A DNA stretch of 51,329 bases from Acidobacteriota bacterium. Its GTDB lineage: Bacteria > Acidobacteriota > Vicinamibacteria > Vicinamibacterales > UBA8438. Every line of letters starts with the position of its first letter. Position 1 is the first letter of the stretch. The translations under genes were made by a program, and so were the position numbers. Shown here piece after piece: positions 34,329 to 44,824 of this stretch. The stretch is taken from the NCBI GenBank assembly GCA_015659035.1, contig DQNS01000146.1, positions 1 to 51,329 on the forward strand, read 5' to 3'. The notes beneath the pieces were generated by a model that ran no database searches, was not told the DNA's origin, and was given only the letters and a program-made list of their open reading frames with translations.

Positions 34329-35438
34329 TCAGCCCTTGCAGATGTCGAGCCTAGCCCGCACGTCCTCGGGGTGAATCCGGCGGAGCTCTCGCATCAGATC
34401 CTTCGAGCGCTCGTCGAGCACACGCGGCAGCACAATCTGGACCTCGACCAGCAGATCCCCCGGCTCGCCGCCCCGTGGTGACGGCGCCCCACGACCCCGC
34501 AACCGGAACCGCCGACCGGACTGCGTGCCCGGCGGGATCCGGACCCTGGCCGACCCATCGATGGTCGGTACCTCCACGCGCGCACCGAGGGCCGCCTCGT
34601 GCACGGCGACCGGCACAACGAGATGCAGATCGTCTCCCTCGCGCCGGAAGAGCGGATGTGGGTCGACGGCCACGGTGACGTAGAGATCGCCGGTCGTGCC
34701 GCCGCGCCCCGCGGTGCTGCCCTTGCCGGGCACACGGATGCGGGCGCCATCGCTGACCCCGGCCGCCATCCGGAAGGCCACCGTCTCGGTACGTGACACG
34801 ACGCCCTCAGTGCGGCAGACCCCGCAGGGACGGTGCCGGCGGCGGCCGGTGCCGCCACACTGTCGGCAGCGACGGGAAAACACCATGTGTCCGCGGGTCC
34901 ATCGGGACTGGCCGGTCCCCGCGCAGCTGACGCAGCGGCTGTCAGCCACCCGCCGCCGGCCGGACCCGCGACAGGCGTCACATCGCGCGACCCGCGTCAG
35001 GGTCACCTCGTAGGTCCCGCCCCGCATCGCGTCCTGAAAGTCGAGCCGCAGCGCGGCGTGCAGGTCCACACCCCGGGTGCCCGTATCCTGGGCGCGATCC
35101 CCGCCAGAGTCGGTGAACACGTCGGCGAACAGATCACCGAACGTCGACGCTGACTCCCCCGTGGAGGACACCGAGAAGTCGAACCCTTCGAACTCGACGA
35201 CGTCGACAGCGGCCTCTTCGGGGCTGGGCCGCATCTGGCCGTGCACGTCGTAGTCCTGCCGGCGCTCTGGGTCAATCAGCGTCTCGTAGGCCTCGCTGAC
35301 CCGCCGGAAGAACGCCTCGGCTTCCTGGTCGCCCGGGTTGATGTCCGGGTGATGCTTGCGCGCCAGCCGGCGATAGGCCCGCTTCACATCGACCGCCGAC
35401 GCGGTACGGTCAACGCCGAGAATGACGTAAAAGTCCAT
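34329..35438 (-). CDS. dnaJ: DnaJ-type co-chaperone
   Basis: A 369-residue Hsp40. The J-domain (residues 1-65) has the HPD motif in ARKHHPDINPG. A short D/F/S/G-containing linker follows. The zinc-finger domain has four CxxC modules (CDACRGSG, CVSCAGTG, CRQCGGTG and the less perfect CGVCRTEG), then two beta-rich substrate domains with VPGKGSTAGRGGTTGDLYVTV split by a loop and FRLRGRGAPSPRGG. It stimulates DnaK ATP hydrolysis. It is downstream of dnaK (292-base gap holding repeats) and upstream of hspR. No grpE is in the window. Confidence 0.92.
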   Translation of the reverse strand: MDFYVILGVDRTASAVDVKRAYRRLARKHHPDINPGDQEAEAFFRRVSEAYETLIDPERRQDYDVHGQMRPSPEEAAVDVVEFEGFDFSVSSTGESASTFGDLFADVFTDSGGDRAQDTGTRGVDLHAALRLDFQDAMRGGTYEVTLTRVARCDACRGSGRRRVADSRCVSCAGTGQSRWTRGHMVFSRRCRQCGGTGRRRHRPCGVCRTEGVVSRTETVAFRMAAGVSDGARIRVPGKGSTAGRGGTTGDLYVTVAVDPHPLFRREGDDLHLVVPVAVHEAALGARVEVPTIDGSARVRIPPGTQSGRRFRLRGRGAPSPRGGEPGDLLVEVQIVLPRVLDERSKDLMRELRRIHPEDVRARLDICKG

Positions 35439-35456
35439 GATCCCCCTGATACCCGA

Positions 35457-35491
35457 GAAGTCAGGAGTCAGACGTCCGGAGGCAGGAGGAA
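35457..35491. repeat. Heptanucleotide tract (H7), GGAGTCA/GGAGGCA type
   Basis: Five units in 7-base phase followed by the palindrome GAAGCCGGAGGGCTTCGCC, the inverse of the leader seen at other tracts. It lies in the dnaK-dnaJ gap. Confidence 0.75.
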
Positions 35492-35573
35492 GCCGGAGGG
35501 CTTCGCCAGCTTCTGCTTCGATGACGACAGTCGGAGAACCCCGGCCGCCGACACTTCTCCGGACCGTGCGCTA

Positions 35574-35730
35574 AGGACCCGGTCAAGAATAACTTCACGT
35601 TTCTGGCCGCCGATCCATCCCGTCTAGCGGCGTTCCTCGTCGGTCGAATACTCCCGGTATGCTCCCTCCTCGCGCCTTGCCAGCCGGGCGCCTCGACGCC
35701 CACAAACGCGAACCTATTCTCGACCGGACC

Positions 35731-35732
<2 letters not shown>
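35574..35732. repeat. R1 palindromic element, copy d
   Basis: About 159 bases with long imperfect inverted ends (about 36 bases, beginning AGGACCCGGTCAAGAATA on the left and ending in the complement on the right) around the R1 core. The same ends are found in copy e at 46.3 kb. The right end touches the TAG stop of dnaK (35731-35733). Confidence 0.85.
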
Positions 35733-37647
<1,915 letters not shown>

Positions 37648-37682
37648 AACACCATTTCCTGTAAGAGTTTAACGATGATCAC

Positions 37683-37695
37683 CACAAATATTGTG
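37683..37695. promoter_or_regulatory. Palindrome CACAAATATTGTG in the dnaK leader
   Basis: A perfect 5-base inverted repeat with a 3-base centre between the dnaK promoter and start codon. It is a candidate operator for HspR or another regulator. It is not a HAIR or CIRCE consensus. Confidence 0.45.
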
Positions 37696-37719
37696 AAACC
37701 ACTATATAACGCCTAAAGA

Positions 37720-37748
37720 AGTATAAAATATGAGCCTATCATTGTCAA
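37720..37748 (-). promoter_or_regulatory. Sigma-70 promoter of dnaK
   Basis: On the minus strand TTGACA, a 17-base spacer, TATACT (6/6 and 5/6 matches to consensus), inside a markedly AT-rich stretch (about 37650-37760). This is the strongest promoter-like sequence I found in the window. Confidence 0.8.
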
Positions 37749-37800
37749 TATATTCATGGTCTGGCGGTTCGAGTGGCCTTGTAGTCTCAGACGCCGTTGC

Positions 37801-37872
37801 GCTAGACATCTCCTAAGGGTGACATCGTAACGTTTGGATCAACGTTTTCGTGGCCCGCCGGAGATGTCTAGC
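37801..37872. repeat. 72-base element with perfect 13-base inverted ends
   Basis: The ends are GCTAGACATCTCC and GGAGATGTCTAGC. The interior has no coding potential. Like R1 and R2 it is bounded by CTAG. It is the only copy in this window. Confidence 0.7.
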
Positions 37873-37900
37873 CCCCGCGTCAGCGGGGCCAGAGAGAAGC

Positions 37901-37960
37901 CTGGCAGCGAGGCGGAGCCGACCCTCGTCTGGACGGTTTGAGGCGGAGCTTCGCTGCCAG
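37901..37960. repeat. R2 palindromic element, copy b
   Basis: Perfect 10-base inverted ends CTGGCAGCGA / TCGCTGCCAG around the interior GGCGGAGCC..GGACGGTTTGAGGCGGAG shared with copy a. It is immediately followed by a fragment of an R1 terminus. Confidence 0.65.
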
Positions 37961-38001
37961 CCCGTGACGGAAGTCCCGCTGCAGTCGACCGGCGCTGCCC
38001 T
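37958..38001. repeat. R1 terminal fragment
   Basis: Matches the left end of copy a (CAGCCCGTG..GAAGTCC..GCTGCA..CGACCGGCGCTGCC type) but the core is missing. Confidence 0.6.
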
Positions 38002-38222
38002 CGGACAAGACACCGGTGTCTCGGGAGACACGTTTACAGGCCGGGGATCGGGCACGGATGGACACGTTCGTCCGGTCGCTGGTTCATGGCTATTCTGACG
38101 TTCGTCCCCGTAACGACCTGCCAGATAAGCACTTGTTCACATCGAGTCCAGACACGTCATCCTGGTCCGCAATTTGCGGTGTCAGGGCGCCACGAACTGC
38201 TAGAATGACCAAAGGAGTCTAC

Positions 38223-40499
38223 GTGGCGCAATCCACCAACCCATTCGTCAGACAGGCCAAGGGTATCTTCGTCCTTGTCGTGGCGGCGCTCGCTGGAGGC
38301 ATCAGCGGCGTGATGTTCGCCTATTCCCGAGACCTGCCGGAGGTGTCGACGCTTGACGACTACGCGCCAAGCACCATCACACGGGTGTATGCGGCCGGCG
38401 GCGAGGAGATCGGGCAGTTCGCGACCCAGCAGCGGGTCATCATCGGCTACGACGACATCCCCGAGGTGCTGCGACAGGCGATCATCTCCTCCGAGGATGC
38501 CAGCTTTTTCAGTCATTTCGGGCTCAACCTGCGTCGACTGGCGATCACGATCGCCCAGAACATCCTGCGCCAGCGCCGGCGTGGGGCGAGCACGCTGACC
38601 CAGCAACTAGCCCGACAGGTGTCGCTGGACGGGGCGGCGCCACTCGGAACGGAGAAACTCTGGACCCGGAAGATCAACGAGGCGATCATTGCTCTCCAGA
38701 TCGAAAAGCGGTACACCAAGAGCGAGATCTTCACGCTGTATTGCAACCAGATGTATCTCGGAAGCGGCGCGTACGGCGTCGAGGCCGCCTCGCGGCTCTA
38801 TTTCGGGAAGCCGGCGCTCGAGCTGGAGCTCGAGGAAGCGGCACTGATTGCCGGCATCTTCCAGAACCCCGGGCGCCAGAGCCCGCTCCTCAACCCGGAT
38901 CTCGCTCGCAGCCGGCGCGCGTACGTGCTGGGTGAGATGGCCGACAACGGCTACATCACACGGGCCGAGGCGGATGAGGCAACAGCCAGTGAGATCGTGC
39001 TGGCCGAACGGACGCCGCAACGACGATCGCTCGCGCCCTACTTCGTCGAAGAAGTACGGCAGCATCTCGAAGTGACCTACGGCGCCAACTCGCTGTATGA
39101 AGACGGGCTCGCAGTGCACACGACACTCGACGCCCGCCTCCAGGCGGCGGCGGAGGCGGCGGTCGAAACCCAACTACGTGTCCTCGACAAACGGCATGGC
39201 TACCGTCCGCCGACCCAAAACGTCGTCGCCGACGGCGAGACCCTGGAGAACTATGCGCACCGGCGGTGGCACTTCGGCTTCGCCGTCGGCGACGTCGTTC
39301 CGGCCGTCGTGACGGGCACCGATGACGGCGCCATCCAGGCGCGGATCGGGCGATACACAACCACCCTGACACGCGACGCGTTCGCCTGGACCCGTCGACG
39401 GAGCGGGACAGAGCTCGTCACGCCAGGGGACCTTATCGACGTCCGGATTCTGGCGGTCGACGAGGAGGCCGGCGTGCTGGGCACGGAGCTCGAGCAGGAA
39501 CCGGAGGTCGAGGCGGCGTTGATTGCGCTCGACAACCGCACCGGCCGGATTCTCTCGATGGTCGGCGGATACAGCTTCGACCGCAGCAAGTTCAACCGCG
39601 CCACGCAGGCCAGGCGACAGCTCGGGTCGCTGTTCAAGGGGATCGTGTACACCGCGGCGATCGACCGGGGCTATACACCGGCGCATATCATCATGGACGA
39701 GCCGGTCAGCTTCGATCCGGGCCCCGACCAGGACCCCTACGAGCCGGCCAACTACAAGAACGAGTATCTGGGCCCGGTCACGCTGCGATACGCGCTCGAA
39801 AAGTCGATCAACGTCCCGGCGGTTGTGCTCATGCACGAGATGGGTCCGGAGGCGGTCGTCGCATACGCCCCGCGGTTCGGCTTCTCCTCTGAGATACCGC
39901 CGTTTCTGTCGGTCGCACTCGGGTCGGCCGAGACGACGCTCGAGGAGATCACCAGCGCCTACGCCGTCTTCCCGAACCGCGGCATCCGCATGACGCCCTA
40001 TCGGGTCACCAAGATCGTCGACCGCGACGGGAAGGTGCTCGAGGAGAACCGGCCCGAGGCGCATGACGCGATCCGCGCCGACACCGCCTATGTGATGCTG
40101 AACATCCTCCGCGGGGTCGTCGAGCGTGGCACGGGTCAGAGCGCACGGTCGCTCGGCTGGCCGATAGCCGGCAAGACCGGCACGGTCGATGATTTCACCG
40201 ACGGCTGGTTCGTCGGCTTCGACCCGGACATCACGGTAGGGGTCTGGGTCGGGTTCGACCAGAAGCGCTCGCTCGGCAACAGCCAGGACGGCGCGACCGT
40301 GGCGCTCCCGATTTGGCGAGCGTTCATGCAGGCCTACATCGAAGACCGACCCGCTCCCGAGGGTTTCGTCCCTCCGAACAACATCGTCTTCGTGGACGTC
40401 GACGCCACCACAGGCACTCTGACCGAGCCCTGGGCAGCCAACGCCATCCGGGAAGCGTTCGTCGCCGGCACCCAGCCGGGCAGCCTGTTTGAACCGTGA
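38223..40499 (+). CDS. Bifunctional penicillin-binding protein 1A
   Basis: A 758-residue class A PBP with glycosyltransferase and transpeptidase domains. One N-terminal membrane helix (KGIFVLVVAALAGGISGVMF). GT51 domain: SSEDASFFSHFG, RRGASTLTQQLARQ, KINEAIIALQIEKRYTKSEI and YFGKPALELELEEAALIAG. Transpeptidase domain: SxxK as GSLFKG, SxN as EKSINVPA, KTG as AGKTGT. An OB-like insert lies between domains. The start is a GTG at 38223, five bases behind AGGAG; an upstream ATG (38205) lacks a ribosome site. It polymerises and cross-links peptidoglycan. Divergent from dnaK, convergent with prfB. Confidence 0.94.
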   Translation: MAQSTNPFVRQAKGIFVLVVAALAGGISGVMFAYSRDLPEVSTLDDYAPSTITRVYAAGGEEIGQFATQQRVIIGYDDIPEVLRQAIISSEDASFFSHFGLNLRRLAITIAQNILRQRRRGASTLTQQLARQVSLDGAAPLGTEKLWTRKINEAIIALQIEKRYTKSEIFTLYCNQMYLGSGAYGVEAASRLYFGKPALELELEEAALIAGIFQNPGRQSPLLNPDLARSRRAYVLGEMADNGYITRAEADEATASEIVLAERTPQRRSLAPYFVEEVRQHLEVTYGANSLYEDGLAVHTTLDARLQAAAEAAVETQLRVLDKRHGYRPPTQNVVADGETLENYAHRRWHFGFAVGDVVPAVVTGTDDGAIQARIGRYTTTLTRDAFAWTRRRSGTELVTPGDLIDVRILAVDEEAGVLGTELEQEPEVEAALIALDNRTGRILSMVGGYSFDRSKFNRATQARRQLGSLFKGIVYTAAIDRGYTPAHIIMDEPVSFDPGPDQDPYEPANYKNEYLGPVTLRYALEKSINVPAVVLMHEMGPEAVVAYAPRFGFSSEIPPFLSVALGSAETTLEEITSAYAVFPNRGIRMTPYRVTKIVDRDGKVLEENRPEAHDAIRADTAYVMLNILRGVVERGTGQSARSLGWPIAGKTGTVDDFTDGWFVGFDPDITVGVWVGFDQKRSLGNSQDGATVALPIWRAFMQAYIEDRPAPEGFVPPNNIVFVDVDATTGTLTEPWAANAIREAFVAGTQPGSLFEP

Positions 40500-40504
40500 T
40501 ACAC

Positions 40505-40671
40505 GGAGGAGACAGGAGGCAGGAGAAGTTGGTGGCTTCGCCGACTTCAGGTTAGCTTCCCTGACGCGACACAGGGCTCCTGGACCCGGACCCAAAGCAT
40601 TGAAGAAATAACGGCGCCGGTCACGGCGCTCACGATCCTGCTGTCTCCTGCCTCCTGTCTCCTGTCTCCTT
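40505..40671. repeat. Inverted pair of heptanucleotide tracts (H7)
   Basis: Three units of the GGAGACA class (40505-40525) and four of the CTGTCTC class (40641-40671) enclose about 115 bases that include GGCTTCGCC and CAGGGCTCCTGGACC. Length and internal motifs resemble the pair at 17447-17615. The right tract encodes the C-terminus of prfB. Confidence 0.78.
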
Positions 40672-41797
40672 CGCCGGCGCGCCAGCACCGTGCGCCGCAG
40701 CGGCCTTCTGCATCAGATACGCCTTGATGAACGGATCGAAGTCGCCGTCGAGGACCCGGTCCACAGCGCCGACCTCGAGCTTGGTGCGGAGGTCCTTGAC
40801 CATCTGGTAGGGGTGTAGAACGTAACTGCGGATCTGGCTCCCGAACCCGATCTTCTTCTTTTCGCCGCCGATCTCGTCCAGCTTCGCCTGCTGCTCCTTC
40901 TGCTTACGATCGTAGAGCCTGGACCTGAGCACCTTCATGGCGGCGTCGCGGTTGCGGTGTTGTGACCGCTCGTTCTGGCACGACACGACGATGTTCGTCG
41001 GCAGATGCGTGATCCGGACCGCCGAGTCGGTCACGTTGACGTGCTGGCCGCCGGCACCGCTCGAGCGGTAGGTATCAATCCGCAGGTCCTTCTCGTCGAT
41101 CTCAACCTCGACGTCCTCGGGCAGCTCGGGCCAGACGAAGACCGAGGCGAACGAGGTGTGACGGCGCGCCGCCTGGTCGAACGGCGAGATCCGCACAAGC
41201 CGGTGGATGCCCGCCTCCGCCAGCAGCAGCCCGTAGGCGTAGTCACCCGTGACGGTCAGGGTCGCGGCCTTGATCCCCGCCTCGTCGCCGGGCTGCCATT
41301 CGATGACCTCAACCTTGAAGTCGCGTCGCTCGGCCCAGCGCAGATACGCGCGGACGAGCATCTCGGCCCAATCCTGTGACTCGGTGCCGCCGGCGCCGGG
41401 ATGAATCGTGAGAATGGCGTTCTTGTCGTCGTGCTCGCCACCCAACATCTTCTTGATCTCGCCGGTCTCCACTTCCGTGCCGAGCAGTTCGAGCGCCGCC
41501 TGGAGATCCTCGCCGACGTCCTCGCCCTCGCCGGCCCAGCCGACCAGCACCTCGAGATCGCTCACCTTCTGACGCAACGACTCGGCGAGATCTCGGTCGT
41601 CCTGCAGACGCCGACGGCGACGCAACACCTGCGTCGCCTGGTCCGGATGCTTCCAGAAGTCCGGCGCCGAGGCCTGCGCCTCGAGCGCCCTCAGTTCCTC
41701 GACGGCCTGTGCCGTGTCAAAGATAGCCGCGCAACGCGGTCGACCGCTCCACCAGTTCTTCGTACCGTCGAATCTGTTCCTCGGGCTCCACTGCCAC
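40630..41797 (-). CDS. prfB: Peptide chain release factor 2, expressed by programmed +1 frameshift
   Basis: RF2, about 388 residues after frameshifting. Zero frame starts at GTG 41797, six bases behind GAGGAGG (an ATG at 41803 abuts the ribosome site and is less likely), and reads AVEPEEQIRRYEELVERS to TATCTT then TGA at 41719-41717. Shifting +1 at CTT-TGA-C continues DTAQAVEELRALEAQ and the rest of RF2, including the stop-codon recognition tripeptide SPF in RISPFDQAARR and the catalytic GGQ in SSGAGGQHVNV. The final ~13 residues (KETGDRRQETAGS) are encoded by heptamer repeat and are not part of the normal fold. Confidence 0.95.
41714..41725 (-). promoter_or_regulatory. prfB programmed +1 frameshift site
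   Basis: TAT-CTT-TGA-C, identical to the E. coli slippery core. TGA is codon 27 from the GTG start. The upstream bases are GCGCGGC in place of the usual AGGGGG internal Shine-Dalgarno, so stimulation may be weaker or work differently. Confidence 0.92.
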
Positions 41798-41852
41798 GGT
41801 CATCCTCCTCACTTCGAAGGCCGCTGACGAACACAGCCTGGCTCATGTCCTT

Positions 41853-41892
41853 GTAGCCGGCCCGGCGGCGATCTCTTCGAGCGGCCGGCTAC
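41853..41892. terminator. Strong hairpin at the lnt-prfB boundary
   Basis: Perfect 10-base arms GTAGCCGGCC / GGCCGGCTAC with a 20-base loop. One arm contains the lnt stop codon. No T-run follows on the minus strand, so it may be an RNA-stability or attenuating hairpin rather than an intrinsic terminator. Confidence 0.5.
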
Positions 41893-43430
41893 GAACGCAT
41901 GCGCCAGGCGGCACCCACCGCGGCCAGCGTCAGCACACCACACAGATAGGCGAGCAGGTCGCCCATCCGCCCATAGAGCGTCAGCCCCCTCAGCAGCCGG
42001 ACCTCCTCGGTGATCACCGCCGTCTCGAAGAGCGCGCTGCGCGCGAGCACCCGGCCGTACGGGTCGACGACCCCGCTGATCCCGGTGTTGGCGGCGCGCA
42101 CCAGATACCGCCCCTGCTCGATCGCCCGCATCGCCGCCTGCTGAAAGTGCTGATGCGGCGCCGCAGACCGGCCATACCAGGCGTCATTGGTGATCGTCGT
42201 CAGCAGCTCGCTGCCGTGTCGGACGAAACTCCTCGCCAGCCCCGGGTAGATGATCTCATAGCAGATGGCCGTGCTGATCCGATGCGTCCCGATCGCCAGC
42301 GTGACCGGGCTGGCGCCGGGCGAGAAGTCCACCACCGACTCGACGAGCGGTCGCGCGAAGAACAGCACCGACCGGAACGGCACGTACTCGCCGAACGGCA
42401 CCAGGTGCATCTTCTGATACACCGCCGCGGTCTCACCATCAGGGCGCAGGACGAACGCGGCATTGAACACCCGGGGCACCGGGTCGCGGCGGCTCTGGGT
42501 GCTGCCGAACAGCAGGTGGGCGCCGGTGTCGCGCGCCAGTTGACGGACCGCGTCCCCGTCCGGATGGTCCTCGAAGCTGAACGGGGTAGCCGACTCGGGC
42601 CACACGATCAACCGCGCTCCGGCCGCGGCGCTCTGCCGGCTGAGATCCAGATAGCCGCGCAGAATCGTCGACCGCATCGCCGGGTCCCACTTGTCTGCCT
42701 GCAGGACGTTGCCCTGCACCAGACCGACACGCAGCGGCGTGCCGTCCCGCACGAGGCGGTTGTCCGTCAGCCGCCAGACGCCAAACAGCACGACCACGCC
42801 GAGCACCCCGGTGGCGACCGCCAGCACGCGCACCCGGTGCGCGCGCGGTCCGACCAACGCCAGCGCCAGTGCGCTGTTGATGAACACGACGAGCAGCGTC
42901 ACGCCATGCACGCCGAACAGGCTGGCCAGCTGGGACACCGGCAGCACGCTCGTCTGGCTGTAGCCGAGGAGCTCCCAGGGAAAACCGCCGAACAGCCACA
43001 TCCGACCGAGCTCGGTCGTGAGCCAGACCGGCGCGGCGCTCAGCAGCCCCCACGCACCCCATCGCGCGCGCAGCAGCACCACCACGATCACGGCGAACGC
43101 CGCAGGAAAGAGCGCCAGGTAGGCGACCAGCAGACCGTTGAGCAGCACACCCACCGGCAGGGGGAACCCGCCGAACTCGATCATGACCTGGGTGAGCCAG
43201 GGCAGGGTGCCGGCAAAGTGTACCGCGCCGGTCGTCAGCCCCAGACCGAACGCGAGCCGGGGTGAGGGGGCGCCGTGCAGGATGACGAGCAGCGGCGTCA
43301 GCGCCATCCAGGCAGCCGCGGGATGGCCGAGCGAGGGAAAGCTGAGCGCGAGCAGCGCGCCCGACAGCGCGGCGCAGGTGAACGCCGCAACCCGGTGGCG
43401 ACCGGGATCGAGACCGAGCAACTGTGCCAC
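41889..43430 (-). CDS. lnt: Apolipoprotein N-acyltransferase Lnt
   Basis: A 513-residue inner-membrane enzyme that adds the third acyl chain to lipoproteins. About six N-terminal helices, then a periplasmic nitrilase-fold domain with the catalytic triad Glu279 (IVWPESATPF), Lys340 (YQKMHLVPFGEYVPF) and Cys390 (AICYEIIYPGL), and a final C-terminal helix. The start is a GTG at 43430 behind AGGA at five bases, seven bases after the SPOR gene's stop. Triacylation by Lnt is required for efficient Lol sorting, so it works with the LolC/E-LolD genes at 17-19 kb. Confidence 0.94.
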   Translation of the reverse strand: MAQLLGLDPGRHRVAAFTCAALSGALLALSFPSLGHPAAAWMALTPLLVILHGAPSPRLAFGLGLTTGAVHFAGTLPWLTQVMIEFGGFPLPVGVLLNGLLVAYLALFPAAFAVIVVVLLRARWGAWGLLSAAPVWLTTELGRMWLFGGFPWELLGYSQTSVLPVSQLASLFGVHGVTLLVVFINSALALALVGPRAHRVRVLAVATGVLGVVVLFGVWRLTDNRLVRDGTPLRVGLVQGNVLQADKWDPAMRSTILRGYLDLSRQSAAAGARLIVWPESATPFSFEDHPDGDAVRQLARDTGAHLLFGSTQSRRDPVPRVFNAAFVLRPDGETAAVYQKMHLVPFGEYVPFRSVLFFARPLVESVVDFSPGASPVTLAIGTHRISTAICYEIIYPGLARSFVRHGSELLTTITNDAWYGRSAAPHQHFQQAAMRAIEQGRYLVRAANTGISGVVDPYGRVLARSALFETAVITEEVRLLRGLTLYGRMGDLLAYLCGVLTLAAVGAAWRMRS

Positions 43431-43437
43431 GGCGTTC

Positions 43438-44058
43438 CTACGGCTGGATGACGAACGACGTGAACTGCTCCTCCGTGTCCAGTCGGTCACGCACCCTGTT
43501 CGCCTCGCTCCGGTCCGTGTAGGGTCCCACGCGCACCCGATAGACCACCGTCGGCGCCCCGGGCGCCGGGTCGACCACCACGGCGGGATACCCCTTTGCC
43601 ACGAGCTCGGCGGCGACCGTCCGCGCTTCGTCGTCACTCCGCAGCGCGGAGACCTGGACGACCCACGACGCGGCAACGGCCGGCACGCCCGCAGCAGCCT
43701 GGGGTGCCGGTGACGACGGTGCGGTCTCGAGCTCCGATGCGAGCTCCCCGGCGGGCGCGACCAGCGGCTCCGGCGCGGCGTCAGTGCGGCTCAGCCGGTC
43801 GAAGTAGCTCAGGGCATCAAGCGGCGAGCCCCGCGCGGCCTCCGGATCCGCGGCGATCTCCGGCACGCCGAACCTGGTTCCGGCGCCGCTCGGCGCCGTC
43901 CGGGTCGCCACCGTCCCGGGGGCGCCACGCGCCGGCATCCCGCGGCCAACCAGCACACCGCACAGGAAGACGATGACGGCCACGACCGTCGCCGTCATCG
44001 CCAGGAAAACCAGCTGCTTGGCGCTGGGCGCCGACTCAGTCGGACCGTGGTTCGCCAT
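43438..44058 (-). CDS. SPOR-domain membrane protein
   Basis: A 206-residue bitopic protein: a short cytoplasmic N-terminus, one helix ([23 protein letters not shown]), a proline/alanine-rich periplasmic linker (~45-130) and a C-terminal SPOR domain ([22 protein letters not shown] to [22 protein letters not shown]). SPOR domains bind denuded glycan strands at division sites, as in FtsN and DedD. The gene overlaps the slipin gene by 23 bases and precedes lnt by 7, so envelope genes are co-expressed here. Confidence 0.88.
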   Translation of the reverse strand: MANHGPTESAPSAKQLVFLAMTATVVAVIVFLCGVLVGRGMPARGAPGTVATRTAPSGAGTRFGVPEIAADPEAARGSPLDALSYFDRLSRTDAAPEPLVAPAGELASELETAPSSPAPQAAAGVPAVAASWVVQVSALRSDDEARTVAAELVAKGYPAVVVDPAPGAPTVVYRVRVGPYTDRSEANRVRDRLDTEEQFTSFVIQP

Positions 44059-44824
44059 CGTGGCCGGCGCTCGGCGTTGGCTGGAACAGGCTCATGAGGT
44101 TGACCGGGATCGGGAACAAGATGGTGGAGTTCTTCTCCCCGGCGATTTCAGTCAGCGTCTGCAGATAGCGCAGGGTCATGGCGCCCGGCTCGGTCGCGAT
44201 GACCTTGGCGGCCTGCGCGAGGCGCTCCGACGCGTTGAACTCACCCTCGGCGTGGATGATCTTGCCACGCTTCTCGCGCTCGGCCTCCGCCTGCCGGGCC
44301 ATCGCGCGCTGCATGTCGGCCGGCAGATCGACGTGCTTCACTTCAACGGCGGAGACCTTGATGCCCCAGGGATCGGTCTGCTGGTCGAGCAACTTCTGGA
44401 GGTCCCGGTTCAACCGGTCTCGGTCGGAGAGCAGGCCGTCCAGATCGACCTGTCCGAGCACGCTCCGCAGGGTCGTCTGAGCGAGCTGTCCCGTGGCGTA
44501 GTGAAAGCTCTCCACCTCGACGATCGCCCGGTTCGGATCCATGACCCGGAAGTAGATGACGGCGTTGACCTTCACCGAGACGTTGTCTCTTGTGATGATG
44601 TCCTGCGACGGCACGTCCATGACAATCGTCCGGAGCCCCACGCGCACCATCTTGTCGATCGGCGCGAACACGAGGATGATGCCCGGCCCCTTGGGCTGCG
44701 GCAGCAGCTTCCCCAACCGGAAAATCACGCCACGCTCGTACTCGGGGAGAATCTTGATCGAGTTGGCGAGATACAGCAGCAGGACTGCCAGGAAGATCAG
44801 GAGCGGAGAAAAAGGGATTGTCAT
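44036..44824 (-). CDS. Slipin (SPFH/band-7 membrane protein)
   Basis: A 262-residue stomatin-like protein. N-terminal membrane segment ([16 protein letters not shown]), then the slipin-type start [18 protein letters not shown], the SPFH core with [45 protein letters not shown] and the coiled region [27 protein letters not shown] with internal break. It forms oligomeric membrane microdomains and partners with the NfeD protease encoded just upstream; their genes overlap by four bases (ATGA). Role is thought to be membrane quality control. Confidence 0.93.
   Translation of the reverse strand: MTIPFSPLLIFLAVLLLYLANSIKILPEYERGVIFRLGKLLPQPKGPGIILVFAPIDKMVRVGLRTIVMDVPSQDIITRDNVSVKVNAVIYFRVMDPNRAIVEVESFHYATGQLAQTTLRSVLGQVDLDGLLSDRDRLNRDLQKLLDQQTDPWGIKVSAVEVKHVDLPADMQRAMARQAEAEREKRGKIIHAEGEFNASERLAQAAKVIATEPGAMTLRYLQTLTEIAGEKNSTILFPIPVNLMSLFQPTPSAGHDGEPRSD

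Larger units (their letters stand above)
37648..38222. other. Divergent dnaK / PBP1A intergenic region
   Basis: 575 bases with no gene. From the dnaK side: promoter and palindrome, an inverted-repeat element at 37801-37872, a CCCCGC/GCGGGG palindrome (37872-37890), R2 copy b, an R1 terminal fragment (37958-38001), a perfect 14-base palindrome AGACACCGGTGTCT (38008-38021), and an extended -10-like TGCTAGAAT (38198-38206) before the PBP1A start. Confidence 0.7.

Noticed and set aside
38016-38222. An N-terminal extension of PBP1A using upstream start codons
   Set aside because: The GTG at 38223 has a near-perfect ribosome site at the right distance; upstream sequence is repeat-derived and not protein-like.
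40630-41628. prfB as a shorter gene starting near MLRRRRRL
   Set aside because: The conserved N-terminal RF2 sequence continues upstream through a classical CTT-TGA-C frameshift site.
41853-41892. Intrinsic terminator for lnt
   Set aside because: The hairpin is strong but no T-run follows, so a terminator function is not supported beyond moderate confidence.
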